NCBI RefSeq assembly: GCF_013393945.1
Contig: NZ_CP040297.1
Location: 6,104,809-6,168,808, forward strand
DNA from: Nostoc sp. TCL26-01
Lineage (GTDB): Bacteria > Cyanobacteriota > Cyanobacteriia > Cyanobacteriales > Nostocaceae
Direction: 5' to 3'
DNA length: 64,000 nucleotides
Of this stretch, positions 53,435 to 61,246 are shown in pieces (position 1 is the first letter of the stretch; each line of letters begins with the position of its first letter). A program made the translations under genes and the position numbers. The notes beneath the pieces were generated by a model. It was not told where the DNA came from and did no database searches. It was given only the letters and a program-made list of their open reading frames with translations.

Positions 53435-53818
53435 TTACATCATCCCTAGTAGGTTAATTACCTCAGATAAATGGTTCTTAGCTTTGTACAGTGCTAAAAA
53501 CCTCTCTTGGTCGTAGCGTCTGGGTATGTCCATCCGTCTACCTTCAAAACTTACCCTTAGCAATGCCGACTGTTCAGGTGTAGGTGTACCCATCTGGTCT
53601 AAAATCTCACCCATTATCTGTAACTGGTCAAAAGTGGGACGGATTAACCCTGTACCATTTTCAAATTGTTGGAGTGCCATTTCGGGGAATACCATCAAGG
53701 TAGTGATAAAACCAGGTTTTAATGCAGCCGAACCGGTAGGCTTTAATCCGTACCGGAGTAATAAAATCCTAAGTTGTGGAATCGTTAACAATTCTAATTC
53801 TTGACGTGAAAAGACCAT
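53435..53818 (-). CDS. Hypothetical protein, SAP-like N-terminus
   Basis: A 127-residue protein. The first 35 residues (RQELELLTIPQLRILLLRYGLKPTGSAALKP, in part) resemble a SAP-type helix-extended-loop-helix that binds DNA. The rest is helical without a recognised domain. It is divergent from the ribbon-helix-helix gene, with an 11-bp inverted repeat in the 128-bp space between. Confidence 0.55.
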   Translation of the reverse strand: MVFSRQELELLTIPQLRILLLRYGLKPTGSAALKPGFITTLMVFPEMALQQFENGTGLIRPTFDQLQIMGEILDQMGTPTPEQSALLRVSFEGRRMDIPRRYDQERFLALYKAKNHLSEVINLLGMM

Positions 53819-53850
53819 AAAATAGATATGCCTCTATCAAAAGTGGTATC

Positions 53851-53888
53851 GGTGGGTAACAACTTTCTCAGGGTCAGTTACCCACCGA
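53851..53888. promoter_or_regulatory. Inverted repeat between divergent genes, candidate operator
   Basis: CGGTGGGTAAC (53851-53861) and GTTACCCACCG (53878-53888), perfect arms around a 16-nt loop, lie between the starts of the 127-residue and the ribbon-helix-helix genes. Confidence 0.5.
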
Positions 53889-53946
53889 ATAAATAATGTA
53901 ACCCGATGCGTACATTGGGTCAAAGCTAGCTAAACATTTCTACACA

Positions 53947-54129
53947 ATGCCGCGTAAAGGTAAGCCAGAAAATTTTGGGAATCAAGAAAGTAAAGATTTA
54001 ACCGATAATCTCAGCTTTAGAGTCACTAAGGAAATGAAGGAAGCTGTCAAAGCACAGGATAACCCTGCTCAGTTTTGTAGAGATGCAATTCAAGAGAAGC
54101 TAGATAAGTCTACTAGTTCAGATGAATAG
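53947..54129 (+). CDS. Ribbon-helix-helix DNA-binding protein
   Basis: A 60-residue protein. DNLSFRVTKEMKEAVKAQDNPAQFCRDAIQEKL (in part) shows a beta strand followed by two helices, as in Arc/MetJ/CopG repressors. It would bind DNA as a dimer, likely at palindromic operators in this block. It is the only plus-strand gene among the minus block; a triple 12-mer site begins within its stop-codon region (54127). Confidence 0.7.
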   Translation: MPRKGKPENFGNQESKDLTDNLSFRVTKEMKEAVKAQDNPAQFCRDAIQEKLDKSTSSDE

Positions 54130-54162
54130 TTAAAGTAATACTTAAAGTAATAGTTAAAGTAA
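54127..54162 (+). repeat. Triple 12-mer site B
   Basis: TAGTTAAAGTAA, TACTTAAAGTAA, TAGTTAAAGTAA. It sits between convergent genes, so it is not a simple promoter. Confidence 0.9.
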
Positions 54163-54220
54163 ATTTAGATAGAGAAAGCTACCTAGTGATTAGGTAGCTA
54201 TAACCATGATGTGAAAACTT

Positions 54221-54991
54221 TTAATTGTTGACTGCCTTTATCGCCCGTTCTACTCTCTGGTCAACATTCCCAGTACGGTATCGACTAAACTCCAACTTCA
54301 CCTTAGCTATCTTCACCAGCGTCTCTTTATCCCTGACATGGTTTAACCCAACTTTTGAATTACCTTCAATAACATCTAACTCTCTAAGTTCGCTAGCAGT
54401 CATTCCACAGACAGCAATGGTAATTTTATCGTGGGCTACTGCTGCAACAAAGTCGTTATACAGACAGCAGTTAGTAAATGAAGCATGAGCATCTTTCAGG
54501 AATGCCCTAGACTCTAACCACGTCTGATACTTGATACCAGTTGCCTTCTCATACTCCTCTTCAGTTTTCACCTGTTCAAAAGCTCTATCCAACCTTCTCT
54601 GTATAGTTTCCTCAGCACAGGCACAGATTAGACCTAAAGCTTTATCATTCCCCTTCCTAGCTTGATATCCCCAGAATAAAGTAGCTGTTTCAGGTGAGAT
54701 AACCTTTACTCGACTACCCCCTCGCTTACCATTGCCATTACTTTCAATCTCTAAAATGTGACCCGTATAACCTTTATCTGGCAAGGTTTTAAAGTCATTT
54801 ACCCCCTCATTTTTGTGACCCGTATAACCCTGATTCTTTCGTAGTTCCTCAGTAAATCGTGTTGCTTCATATTTATGAACTCCCACCGCTTCCGCTACTT
54901 GAGATTGACTGAGAAAATATTCACCATCTTTCTGAAAACCATCAAGTGAAATATTACCCAGTAAAAATGATGCACGTTTAGCCTTATTCAT
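54221..54991 (-). CDS. Hypothetical phage/plasmid-type protein with HTH-like N-terminus
   Basis: A 256-residue soluble protein. Residues about 22-45 (GEYFLSQSQVAEAVGVHKYE) look like a helix-turn-helix or antirepressor-like start; a later KAKVKLEFSRYRTG region is basic. A GYTGH pentapeptide occurs twice (residues about 56 and 75), encoded by a 15-bp direct repeat GTGACCCGTATAACC. Similar N-termini occur in proteins of cyanobacterial plasmids and phages. Its start overlaps the next gene upstream by 8 bp. Confidence 0.6.
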   Translation of the reverse strand: MNKAKRASFLLGNISLDGFQKDGEYFLSQSQVAEAVGVHKYEATRFTEELRKNQGYTGHKNEGVNDFKTLPDKGYTGHILEIESNGNGKRGGSRVKVISPETATLFWGYQARKGNDKALGLICACAEETIQRRLDRAFEQVKTEEEYEKATGIKYQTWLESRAFLKDAHASFTNCCLYNDFVAAVAHDKITIAVCGMTASELRELDVIEGNSKVGLNHVRDKETLVKIAKVKLEFSRYRTGNVDQRVERAIKAVNN

Positions 54992-55304
54992 TTCTAGTTC
55001 TCCAAGCTAATTCATGTAAATTAATAGTCCTAGCAATCACGCCCAATCTTTCAACAGTTAAACTCTCACTTTTACCGATATAAAGAGTACGTTTTAAGTT
55101 CAAAACCGTCTTCTCTCCATACCAATATTCAGCACCACCTCGTAACGTTGCCCTAAAGGTGTAATCACGAGAATAGATGTAATGAAAACTATTGATTCCC
55201 GATTCCAAAAAATCAAACCATTGGGGAGTATCTAAAGTTATTGAAAGTTCAGAGTCAGGTAATATTAAGTAAGTCCTTTTAACTACATACTTGCATCTAT
55301 TCAT
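54984..55304 (-). CDS. Hypothetical protein
   Basis: A 106-residue beta-rich protein (YVVKRTYLILPDSELSITLD..., WRTRNE at the end) with no recognised domain. It overlaps its neighbours on both sides by 8 bp, indicating translational coupling. Confidence 0.55.
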   Translation of the reverse strand: MNRCKYVVKRTYLILPDSELSITLDTPQWFDFLESGINSFHYIYSRDYTFRATLRGGAEYWYGEKTVLNLKRTLYIGKSESLTVERLGVIARTINLHELAWRTRNE

Positions 55305-55467
55305 CAGGCAACATCTTAATTAATTGCTCATAGTTATCAACTTCCATAATTATTCTTTGAATTACGCAATTCAAAACTTTTTTATTCTCCTCAGTGCTAT
55401 GAAACTTATTCTCTAAAAAACTAAGAAGTGCAATTGATTCTTGATAAGTAAAAGTCACTTCTACCAT
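55297..55467 (-). CDS. Small hypothetical protein (56 aa)
   Basis: An open frame MVEVTFTYQESIALLSFLENKF... of 56 residues, acidic and helical, with GAGGG nine bases upstream of its ATG. Its stop overlaps the ATG of the next gene by 8 bp. Coding potential is supported by the ribosome site and the overlap, not by homology. Confidence 0.5.
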   Translation of the reverse strand: MVEVTFTYQESIALLSFLENKFHSTEENKKVLNCVIQRIIMEVDNYEQLIKMLPDE

Positions 55468-55476
55468 TGTTATCCC

Positions 55477-55626
55477 TCACTTTTTAGTAAAACCTAATCT
55501 CACAATCTCTTCAATATCAGAAATACCACAATTATATTTCTCTGCTAATTCACTCATTGATATACCTGATTTAAAATCACTAATTACTAAATTGTTCAGC
55601 CTTAAGTAATTGCTGTTTCTCTTCAT
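55477..55626 (-). CDS. Small HTH-like protein
   Basis: A 49-residue frame beginning MKRNSNYLRLNNL, overlapping the 3' end of the next upstream gene, with a helix-turn-helix-like SGISMSELAEKYNCGISDIEEIVRLGF (in part). An internal ATG at 55559 could instead be the start. Predicted only from composition and position. Confidence 0.4.
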   Translation of the reverse strand: MKRNSNYLRLNNLVISDFKSGISMSELAEKYNCGISDIEEIVRLGFTKK

Positions 55627-55774
55627 CGGTTAATAAATGAAATGCTTCTCTAGCTTCACTCATTAAATCAGTAATCAATGTATGTTTATCGATTGTCAGC
55701 AACTCAGAGAGTATTGATGTAATACTTGCTGAATACAGAGTGAGAATCAAATATTTTTCTTCATCAATCATCAT
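55580..55774 (-). CDS. Small hypothetical protein (64 aa)
   Basis: An acidic helical protein with LITDLMSEAREAFHLLTDEEKQQLL. Its ATG lies inside the ATGATG junction with the upstream gene (stop overlaps start), so it is in the same coupled chain. Confidence 0.5.
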   Translation of the reverse strand: MMIDEEKYLILTLYSASITSILSELLTIDKHTLITDLMSEAREAFHLLTDEEKQQLLKAEQFSN

Positions 55775-55941
55775 AAATCATCCTCATTAATCACCTCATT
55801 TTCAGAGTCTAAAATCTTATCAACCTCGGATATATGCCAAAGATAGTTTTTACATCTGAATTCTTTAGATTCATCATTGTAGGAAATTACAGTGAATCTA
55901 ATATCATCAATGATGATAAAAGCAGGAATCCTATTACTCAT
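55771..55941 (-). CDS. Small hypothetical protein (56 aa)
   Basis: MSNRIPAFIIIDDIRFTVISYNDE..., 56 residues, with a mixed beta/helix pattern. It overlaps the upstream 61-residue gene by 8 bp and the downstream one by an ATGA. No domain recognised. Confidence 0.5.
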   Translation of the reverse strand: MSNRIPAFIIIDDIRFTVISYNDESKEFRCKNYLWHISEVDKILDSENEVINEDDL

Positions 55942-56119
55942 ATTTATCAAATACCAACCTAATTACAATCGTGGGAATTAAAGTGAAATAGATAAAATAT
56001 CTATTACAGAAATAATCTATTTTCCAATCCCAATAAACACCAATCCAAATGTCTCTTGGCTCAAAAATCAAAGTAATACTCCAGTCCGTTCTAGATATAC
56101 CCATTAATTCTTTAGACAT
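55934..56119 (-). CDS. Small membrane-associated hypothetical protein
   Basis: 61 residues: SWSITLIFEPRDIWIGVYWDWK-like segment followed by a hydrophobic C-terminal helix (RYFIYFTLIPTIVIRLV). The DIWIGVYWD motif recurs in small phage and plasmid proteins in my general knowledge. It overlaps both neighbours. Confidence 0.5.
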   Translation of the reverse strand: MSKELMGISRTDWSITLIFEPRDIWIGVYWDWKIDYFCNRYFIYFTLIPTIVIRLVFDKYE

Positions 56120-56415
56120 CTATTTACCACCTTTATTTGTTTACTTTCAATTACTTGAGTTAACGATTGGACGGCTGATTGATGACACAAAAACCAACGA
56201 GGTATATTCTCATCTTCAGAATGAGAAATTATCTGATTTTTATCTATCACCATTTTTTTCAGGTATTGAAAATTTCTCAATCTTTCATCTGTATCTTGAT
56301 AGCTAAAATTAACTAAATAAATTAATGCAGTATCAAGAGTAGAGAATGGCATAACTACATACATTCTTCTAGTAGTTAATTCACTCCATTTAAAAACGTA
56401 CCATTCTGTATTCAT
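56104..56415 (-). CDS. Hypothetical protein
   Basis: 103 residues, beta-rich N-terminus (EWYVFKWSELTTRRMYVVMPF) and helical C-terminus. No family recognised. It lies 13 bp downstream of the ATPase gene and overlaps the next gene by 16 bp, so it is likely in the same operon. Confidence 0.5.
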   Translation of the reverse strand: MNTEWYVFKWSELTTRRMYVVMPFSTLDTALIYLVNFSYQDTDERLRNFQYLKKMVIDKNQIISHSEDENIPRWFLCHQSAVQSLTQVIESKQIKVVNRCLKN

Positions 56416-56428
56416 CTATATACATATC

Positions 56429-57649
56429 TCATCTTTTTTCTACCCATCCTTTAGCAGTTAATTTCCATCCCAAGCTAGACATTATTTTTACTACCGTTTC
56501 TTGGTTGAAATAAATATTCAACTCACCTCTATTTTTGTGATATTCAAGTCTATTTTTCAGTTTTTGAGGATTAATAATTAAAGGTATTCCCCGCCTACCA
56601 GCTTCCTCTAATTGCCTATTCATTTGTCGCTGTACACCCACCTCATCCTCTATAAATGCCTCTAGATGTTCAATGATTGCAGGTGATTGATTGAATATAT
56701 TGCTATTCGCATAATCCCAATATTTCTCCATATGATTAATAGCATCAGGGATGTTACGCCAAGTACCCGCAACTAGTCCAGTAACTATTAAATCAATGCT
56801 GATTATCCACTGTTCAGACTTCATTGAATGCTTGAATTCTTTCTTACCTTTCTTGGTGAGAATGTTTCTGTATTTTGCGTATAGCTTGCAATTCTCAGAG
56901 TTATTCCAAAAGCTAAAGAATTTATCTTCAATGCCGTCCCAATGAATAGAATCAATATCAATTCTGTCAGCATGAATGTCAAAATCCTCATACTGTTTTT
57001 TCTCCTCATAGCTAAAAGCATCAAATGATTTATGGGGAATAACTAACAACCTCCGATGTAATTCCTCTAATTCCATATTGAGATGTAAATCATCAATTGA
57101 AGAAATTATCTTAGGTGAAAAAACATGGAATTCCTTATTAGTCCCATCTGTCTGAGCGATTGATATTTTATCAGTTGAACGATTGTAACCAAATAACAAC
57201 ATCTGGTAGATACGCTCATCTTTTTTGAAAGTACCAGTATGAATGTTATCCCAAGGTAAAATCACCCCATCCCTTTCTAGTTCCCTATCTTCACCATCAA
57301 TCCACCTCATAGAATCAAGTGCATTCCTGATAGCTGAGAATGTATCGGTAGCAGAGAACGTAGAATTTATACCGTGCAGCTTCGCGGCGAATATTGCAGT
57401 GGTTGACTTCCCAGAGCCTTTACCACCCCAACTAAATAAAATCGGTAAAACCTTAGCCCATTTACTAGGAACCAATAGGTATGTAGCGACTATCGGTAAC
57501 ATTAAATCTCGTTGGGGTAACATTACAGCTTGTCCAAGAATCTCTGATATGTTTGCATACAAACTGAGATTGTCATCCCATAGCTCAGTCCAGCTATCCA
57601 TCTCAGCACGGTAAAATTCATTAGGGTCTAAGTAAATAGCATCAGTCAT
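56429..57649 (-). CDS. P-loop ATPase, replication helicase-like
   Basis: 406 residues. Walker A SWGGKGSGKST (about 70-82), an acidic Walker B-like PWDNIH (about 132), sensor-like SPKIISSIDDLH and an arginine-rich ELHRRLLVIPH. The order resembles SF3/D5 or DUF3987-type helicases of phages and plasmids. The C-terminal 60 residues look like a winged helix. It is preceded by triple 12-mer site C, whose end is 23 bp from the ATG. It is the best candidate for the replication protein of this block. Confidence 0.7.
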   Translation of the reverse strand: MTDAIYLDPNEFYRAEMDSWTELWDDNLSLYANISEILGQAVMLPQRDLMLPIVATYLLVPSKWAKVLPILFSWGGKGSGKSTTAIFAAKLHGINSTFSATDTFSAIRNALDSMRWIDGEDRELERDGVILPWDNIHTGTFKKDERIYQMLLFGYNRSTDKISIAQTDGTNKEFHVFSPKIISSIDDLHLNMELEELHRRLLVIPHKSFDAFSYEEKKQYEDFDIHADRIDIDSIHWDGIEDKFFSFWNNSENCKLYAKYRNILTKKGKKEFKHSMKSEQWIISIDLIVTGLVAGTWRNIPDAINHMEKYWDYANSNIFNQSPAIIEHLEAFIEDEVGVQRQMNRQLEEAGRRGIPLIINPQKLKNRLEYHKNRGELNIYFNQETVVKIMSSLGWKLTAKGWVEKR

Positions 57650-57672
57650 CTTTCTTCTTTCATTGATGTAAT

Positions 57673-57708
57673 TTACTTAAAGTAATACTTAAACTATTAC
57701 TTTAAGTA
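57673..57708 (-). repeat. Triple 12-mer site C
   Basis: Read on the minus strand: TACTTAAAGTAA, TAGTTTAAGTAT, TACTTTAAGTAA, 23 bp upstream of the P-loop ATPase start. Confidence 0.9.
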
Positions 57709-57720
57709 ATTGAAAATAGG

Positions 57721-58461
57721 TTAGGATATTAAAGCAGTACAGAGAGTAAACACCTCTTGTATTGCTTTTTTGTTGGCTGCGGTAGCAAGTATATCCGCTA
57801 ACTGTGCAAGGTTCTCGACTGGTACACCTTCACCCATTGCATTCACCTGAGAACAGACAAAGCTTAATCTATCGCTCAACTTCTCTAGTTCAGTCTGTGC
57901 AGGTTTACCACTATATCCACCTTTACTGAATCCACTTTTACTGTTTGGTGCTTTAATGTCTTCAGGTTTAATCTGTTCAGGTGATTCTACAGGCTTGATG
58001 ACTACAGACATCTTTAACATCTGAGTTAATACCAACGGGTCTATAGGATTCCCGTCAAAATCTACCCCCTTAGTAAACAAATCACAGTAGGGGTCATCTT
58101 TCAGGTTGATAAATCCAGAGTAAATAACACCTTCTTCTAACCCGTTGAATAGGTGACACAGCCATCTTTCAAGACGTGATTGTTTAACGTCTACTTTATT
58201 TTTCTCTCTATCCTCTTTTTGATAGTCTTTTTTAGCTACTTTAAACTTCACCAATTGCGGTTCAAATTTCCAGTTTTTATCATTAAATACCTGAATCTCT
58301 GAGAATTTAGTAGCGTATGCAAATACGTGATAAAAATCATCATCCTGACAAAAACCCAACTCTGAAAATTCAATCTTTGAATTAGCATCATGCCAGTCAG
58401 AACAACCAACCGAAGCGTATTTGTTATCACCTTTAGGCTCGATATACCAGAATTGTTTCAT
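57721..58461 (-). CDS. Hypothetical protein
   Basis: 246 residues, N-terminal mixed region (KQFWYIEPKGDNKYASVGC), a basic middle (KKDYQKEDREKNKVDVKQSRLERWL) and an N-terminus of a helical tail (SDRLSFVCSQVNAMGEGVPVENLAQL). No domain recognised. Its start overlaps the upstream DUF4326 gene by ATGA. Confidence 0.5.
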   Translation of the reverse strand: MKQFWYIEPKGDNKYASVGCSDWHDANSKIEFSELGFCQDDDFYHVFAYATKFSEIQVFNDKNWKFEPQLVKFKVAKKDYQKEDREKNKVDVKQSRLERWLCHLFNGLEEGVIYSGFINLKDDPYCDLFTKGVDFDGNPIDPLVLTQMLKMSVVIKPVESPEQIKPEDIKAPNSKSGFSKGGYSGKPAQTELEKLSDRLSFVCSQVNAMGEGVPVENLAQLADILATAANKKAIQEVFTLCTALIS

Positions 58462-58889
58462 AACATTGCTCCTTGTCTATGTGCAATTAAATGTGAACAA
58501 GCTTTGTACAGTATCTCTGCATGGCATTTTTCAGTACCAGAAGGAACCATCAGATAGTTCTCGACATTGATACACCAGCATCCCAGAGAAGTCACCTCAC
58601 CTCGTTCTATCCGTTCAGATAGGTCAACCACTCTAGCTAAATATTCCTTCTCCCAGTCATGCAACCCGTGATACTTTAAACCGGACACCCAATTAGGTAT
58701 CAATCTCGTCATCATCCATTCACGGTATCGATACAAAGCCTCACCTCTATTAGTAGTCAGATACCTTACGTGTCTACCATTCCGGTGATTCCAAGGATTA
58801 GCTAGCACTAACGCTTTACTCGACTTACCTACATACTCAAGTCCTGGAGTATACCAAGCATCCTCACTATCCATTTTAAGGATATTCAT
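58458..58889 (-). CDS. DUF4326-type protein
   Basis: 143 residues. NPWNHRNGRHVRYLTTNR, GEALYRYREWM and the C-terminal LGCWC ... CHAEIL pattern match DUF4326, a small Cys/His phage-associated family of unknown function. It starts within the stop of the nuclease gene (58886-58889) and its own stop overlaps the next start. Confidence 0.6.
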   Translation of the reverse strand: MNILKMDSEDAWYTPGLEYVGKSSKALVLANPWNHRNGRHVRYLTTNRGEALYRYREWMMTRLIPNWVSGLKYHGLHDWEKEYLARVVDLSERIERGEVTSLGCWCINVENYLMVPSGTEKCHAEILYKACSHLIAHRQGAML

Positions 58890-59353
58890 ATATCCCCTAC
58901 CCCTATCACCGTTAGGTTACTCCCTGGTAATTTCCAAGGTTTATCTGATACCAATCTCAGATAGTTGAAATAGTCAGGATGGAATAGCTGTAATAGTCTC
59001 AGAGTTTTACGGAAGTCTGCCAGAGCATAATCATCATGCAGTATCCATTCCCCTTTAGCTTCAAAAAGTATCAATCCTGATGGAGTGAATACAGAGAAGT
59101 CACACTTCCAAGTTAAAGCTGGGAAACATTCATCCTGTGGAAGTAAAGGAATCTCAAATTGTCTATTGATGTAAGTAGCACCATACTTTTTACGGAGATG
59201 TCCCCAGACCTTGAATTCTAAAGCTGAATCAAAATACTCAAGGTTTTTTTTCTGGGCTACTGTTAGCGGATAACCCGCAGGAATAATACCGCCTGACATT
59301 GGGTTAAACCAAAATGGTTTACTCCTTATTTTTTTTTTCGTTCCAGTGGGCAT
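58886..59353 (-). CDS. PD-(D/E)XK phage-type nuclease
   Basis: 155 residues. FDSALEFKVWGHLRKKYG gives the early acidic residue; LTWKCDFSVFTPSGLILFEAKGEW gives D...E-x-K, the core of the DUF1064/T7-endonuclease-I-like superfamily. A helix then basic end (RLVSDKPWKLPGSN) follow. It would resolve or cut DNA during element replication. It overlaps the upstream gene by 35 bp. Confidence 0.65.
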   Translation of the reverse strand: MPTGTKKKIRSKPFWFNPMSGGIIPAGYPLTVAQKKNLEYFDSALEFKVWGHLRKKYGATYINRQFEIPLLPQDECFPALTWKCDFSVFTPSGLILFEAKGEWILHDDYALADFRKTLRLLQLFHPDYFNYLRLVSDKPWKLPGSNLTVIGVGDI

Positions 59354-59606
59354 AAGCCTTAGATACTACCTTCTGAAAATCGTTGTAATTTTGTGGCTGT
59401 AGCTGTTCTAGGATTCGTGAAAGTTTCTCAACTACGTAGCTTTCGTCAAATACCACAGTTACAGGTACTTTTTCCTTCTTGCTACCACCTTTAATTGGTG
59501 CAGAGGTTTTTAATCTGTATCCCTGTTCGGATAGCATCGCTGGATGCAATGAGTACAGCACGGGATTTCCAAATAATTCAGACCAGTGTATGTTCTCTTC
59601 TTTCAT
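59319..59606 (-). CDS. Hypothetical protein
   Basis: 95 residues, charged, with predicted helices (VVEKLSRILEQLQPQ) and no recognised domain. Triple 12-mer site D ends 13 bp before its start. It overlaps the nuclease gene by 35 bp. Confidence 0.5.
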   Translation of the reverse strand: MKEENIHWSELFGNPVLYSLHPAMLSEQGYRLKTSAPIKGGSKKEKVPVTVVFDESYVVEKLSRILEQLQPQNYNDFQKVVSKAYAHWNEKKNKE

Positions 59607-59619
59607 AGTCTTGTTTGAT

Positions 59620-59655
59620 TTACTTTAAGTAATACTTTAACTATTACTTAAAGTA
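59620..59655 (-). repeat. Triple 12-mer site D
   Basis: Read on the minus strand: TACTTTAAGTAA, TAGTTAAAGTAT, TACTTAAAGTAA. Confidence 0.9.
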
Positions 59656-59671
59656 ATTTTAGGTAGAGAGA

Positions 59672-59947
59672 TTAATTGGTAGATACTGCTGCTAGTTGCT
59701 CGTTAGCTACTTCATCCTTAGCTTCACTCAAAAGGTCAGAAACCTTATCCAGTCTAGAGTTTTGCAATTCCCATGTAGCTTTTCTGAATATTTCAATCAA
59801 GTTAGGAGAACTCTGTAATGATTTCTCTAGTTTACCGATATCCCCTAATTGCTCTACCTCATTAGCAAGATTTGACAACTCTAGAGAAGCATGACGGATG
59901 AGAGAAACAACTTGAGTTCTAGGATTAATAATTGACTTTTTAGGCAT
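59672..59947 (-). CDS. Small helical hypothetical protein
   Basis: 91 residues when started at the ATG 59947, which has GAGGT nine bases upstream. It is a helical bundle (RHASLELSNLANEVEQLGDIGKLEKSL). The upstream extension to 60019 is rejected as start. No family recognised. Confidence 0.6.
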   Translation of the reverse strand: MPKKSIINPRTQVVSLIRHASLELSNLANEVEQLGDIGKLEKSLQSSPNLIEIFRKATWELQNSRLDKVSDLLSEAKDEVANEQLAAVSTN

Positions 59948-60255
59948 CGTTTTAACCTCATTTATTGCCCTGTATTTGAGGTTATGCACGGTCTTTTTTT
60001 TTTCAAGTATTCGTAACAATCCGTAATATTTTTATTCCGGATTCCCTAGATTTTTATTGTTCAATAGTACGGAATAAACGAATGTATTTTTTTATATTTA
60101 CTACTATTGCCGAGATACCATGAACAAGAAACCCTAAAAGCTATTGCTGATAAGGTTTTGTTTACTAAATCTCATTTTATTTACACTTATTTATAGTTAT
60201 TTTCTGTGGAAAAATAGATTAAAAACTTGTATAACTTGAACTTTTTAAGCAAAAA
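59948..60255. other. AT-rich intergenic region
   Basis: About 300 bp, strongly AT-rich. It holds TTCCGGATTCC- and CGGAATAAACG-like short repeats. A plus-strand stretch around 60121-60196 reads HEQETLKAIADKVLFTKS but has no start; it may be a gene relic. The next feature downstream is the terminator. Confidence 0.45.
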
Positions 60256-60282
60256 AATAGATGTCATTAAATGACATCTATT
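60251..60282 (-). terminator. Rho-independent terminator of the 60294-61246 gene pair
   Basis: Perfect inverted repeat AATAGATGTCATT/AATGACATCTATT at 60256-60282; on the minus strand it is followed by a T run (60251-60257 reversed). Confidence 0.85.
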
Positions 60283-60293
60283 ACAGAAATTGA

Positions 60294-60659
60294 TTAATTT
60301 AATGCTTCAAGCTTTAGATTCCACTTAGCAAACCCTTGCTGGTAATTGATTTTTCCTACCCATCGAGATGAAAGCCTCGCTGCTGGAGTTCTAATTACGT
60401 ATCCTTCATCTCTAAATTCCCTCGGTACAGGTAACTCATAGATAGTAGGTTCATCATTCACGGGAATGTAGATATTCCTGGATTTAGATGAATCAGCATA
60501 AATAAACCTTAAGTAAGCACCTGACCTGATTCTTTGTGATTCCCAGCCAACAGCATCGGTAATAGTCGTTGTGATACGAAAGGTATCTGAAATAACATCG
60601 TTATTAAAAGCTTGCCATACGTCAGATACCTGTAATTCCCCTATTAATTCCCAATCCAT
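60294..60659 (-). CDS. Hypothetical protein, beta-rich
   Basis: 121 residues, predicted beta-sandwich-like (WELIGELQVSDVWQAF, DTFRITTTITDAVGWESQRI, AYLRFIYADSSKSRNIYIPV). The pattern is of the small structural or capsid-decorating kind, but no family is recognised. It overlaps the upstream gene by TAATG. Confidence 0.55.
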   Translation of the reverse strand: MDWELIGELQVSDVWQAFNNDVISDTFRITTTITDAVGWESQRIRSGAYLRFIYADSSKSRNIYIPVNDEPTIYELPVPREFRDEGYVIRTPAARLSSRWVGKINYQQGFAKWNLKLEALN

Positions 60660-61246
60660 TATTTACTGGTATCAAGAATTGAGTACTGTTTACCGTATCC
60701 GACAACTAATTCAGCGTAGCCATTGACACCTAATACGCTTTCACGTTTTGTTCCATTGGTGTTATTGAAGTAGGTTTTAAATCTATCAATAATCGTGTTT
60801 AGGGTAAACGTACCAGTTGCAATGCTGAATGGTGTAGACCAGTGCGATTGACCATTACGAGCATCGTACTTTTTAATCCATCTACCATGTTCAGCCGTAG
60901 CAGGAACTACAATTGCGGTTCCATCACCGTAATACCAACGAAGTTTCACGACTGCAATTTTAGAACCTCGGTTAACTTCTACAACAACCGAACCATCAGG
61001 AATTGTAGCCAATAAACCAGCATCAGCGATACCACCTAAATTAGTTAAAGCCTGCTTCTTGACTTCAAACTGTAGAAATCTTCCTGCCTCTAATGGGTCA
61101 CGGTAGTAAACAGTCTCAAAATCTACGGGATTTCTCGCGTTATATGGCTTGGGATTATCTTGTTTGGCTTGTTTCCGCGCCGCTTCTTTAGCACGGGCAA
61201 TTTTTGCTAATTCTTCTAATTCGTATGCACTTTTACGTCTAGCCAT
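60659..61246 (-). CDS. Hypothetical protein
   Basis: 195 residues. The N-terminus is a charged helix (ELEELAKIARAKEAARKQAKQ) followed by beta-rich sequence with VVEVNRGSKIAVVKLRWYYGDGTAIVVPA. Start codon preceded by GGAGG. No family recognised. It is divergent from the plus-strand block. Confidence 0.6.
   Translation of the reverse strand: MARRKSAYELEELAKIARAKEAARKQAKQDNPKPYNARNPVDFETVYYRDPLEAGRFLQFEVKKQALTNLGGIADAGLLATIPDGSVVVEVNRGSKIAVVKLRWYYGDGTAIVVPATAEHGRWIKKYDARNGQSHWSTPFSIATGTFTLNTIIDRFKTYFNNTNGTKRESVLGVNGYAELVVGYGKQYSILDTSK

Noticed and set aside
56049..56306. 85-codon plus-strand frame
   Set aside because: It is antisense to two coupled minus-strand genes.
60121..60196. Plus-strand stretch HEQETLKAIADKV
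   Set aside because: No start codon or ribosome site, and too short to name; noted only as a possible relic.
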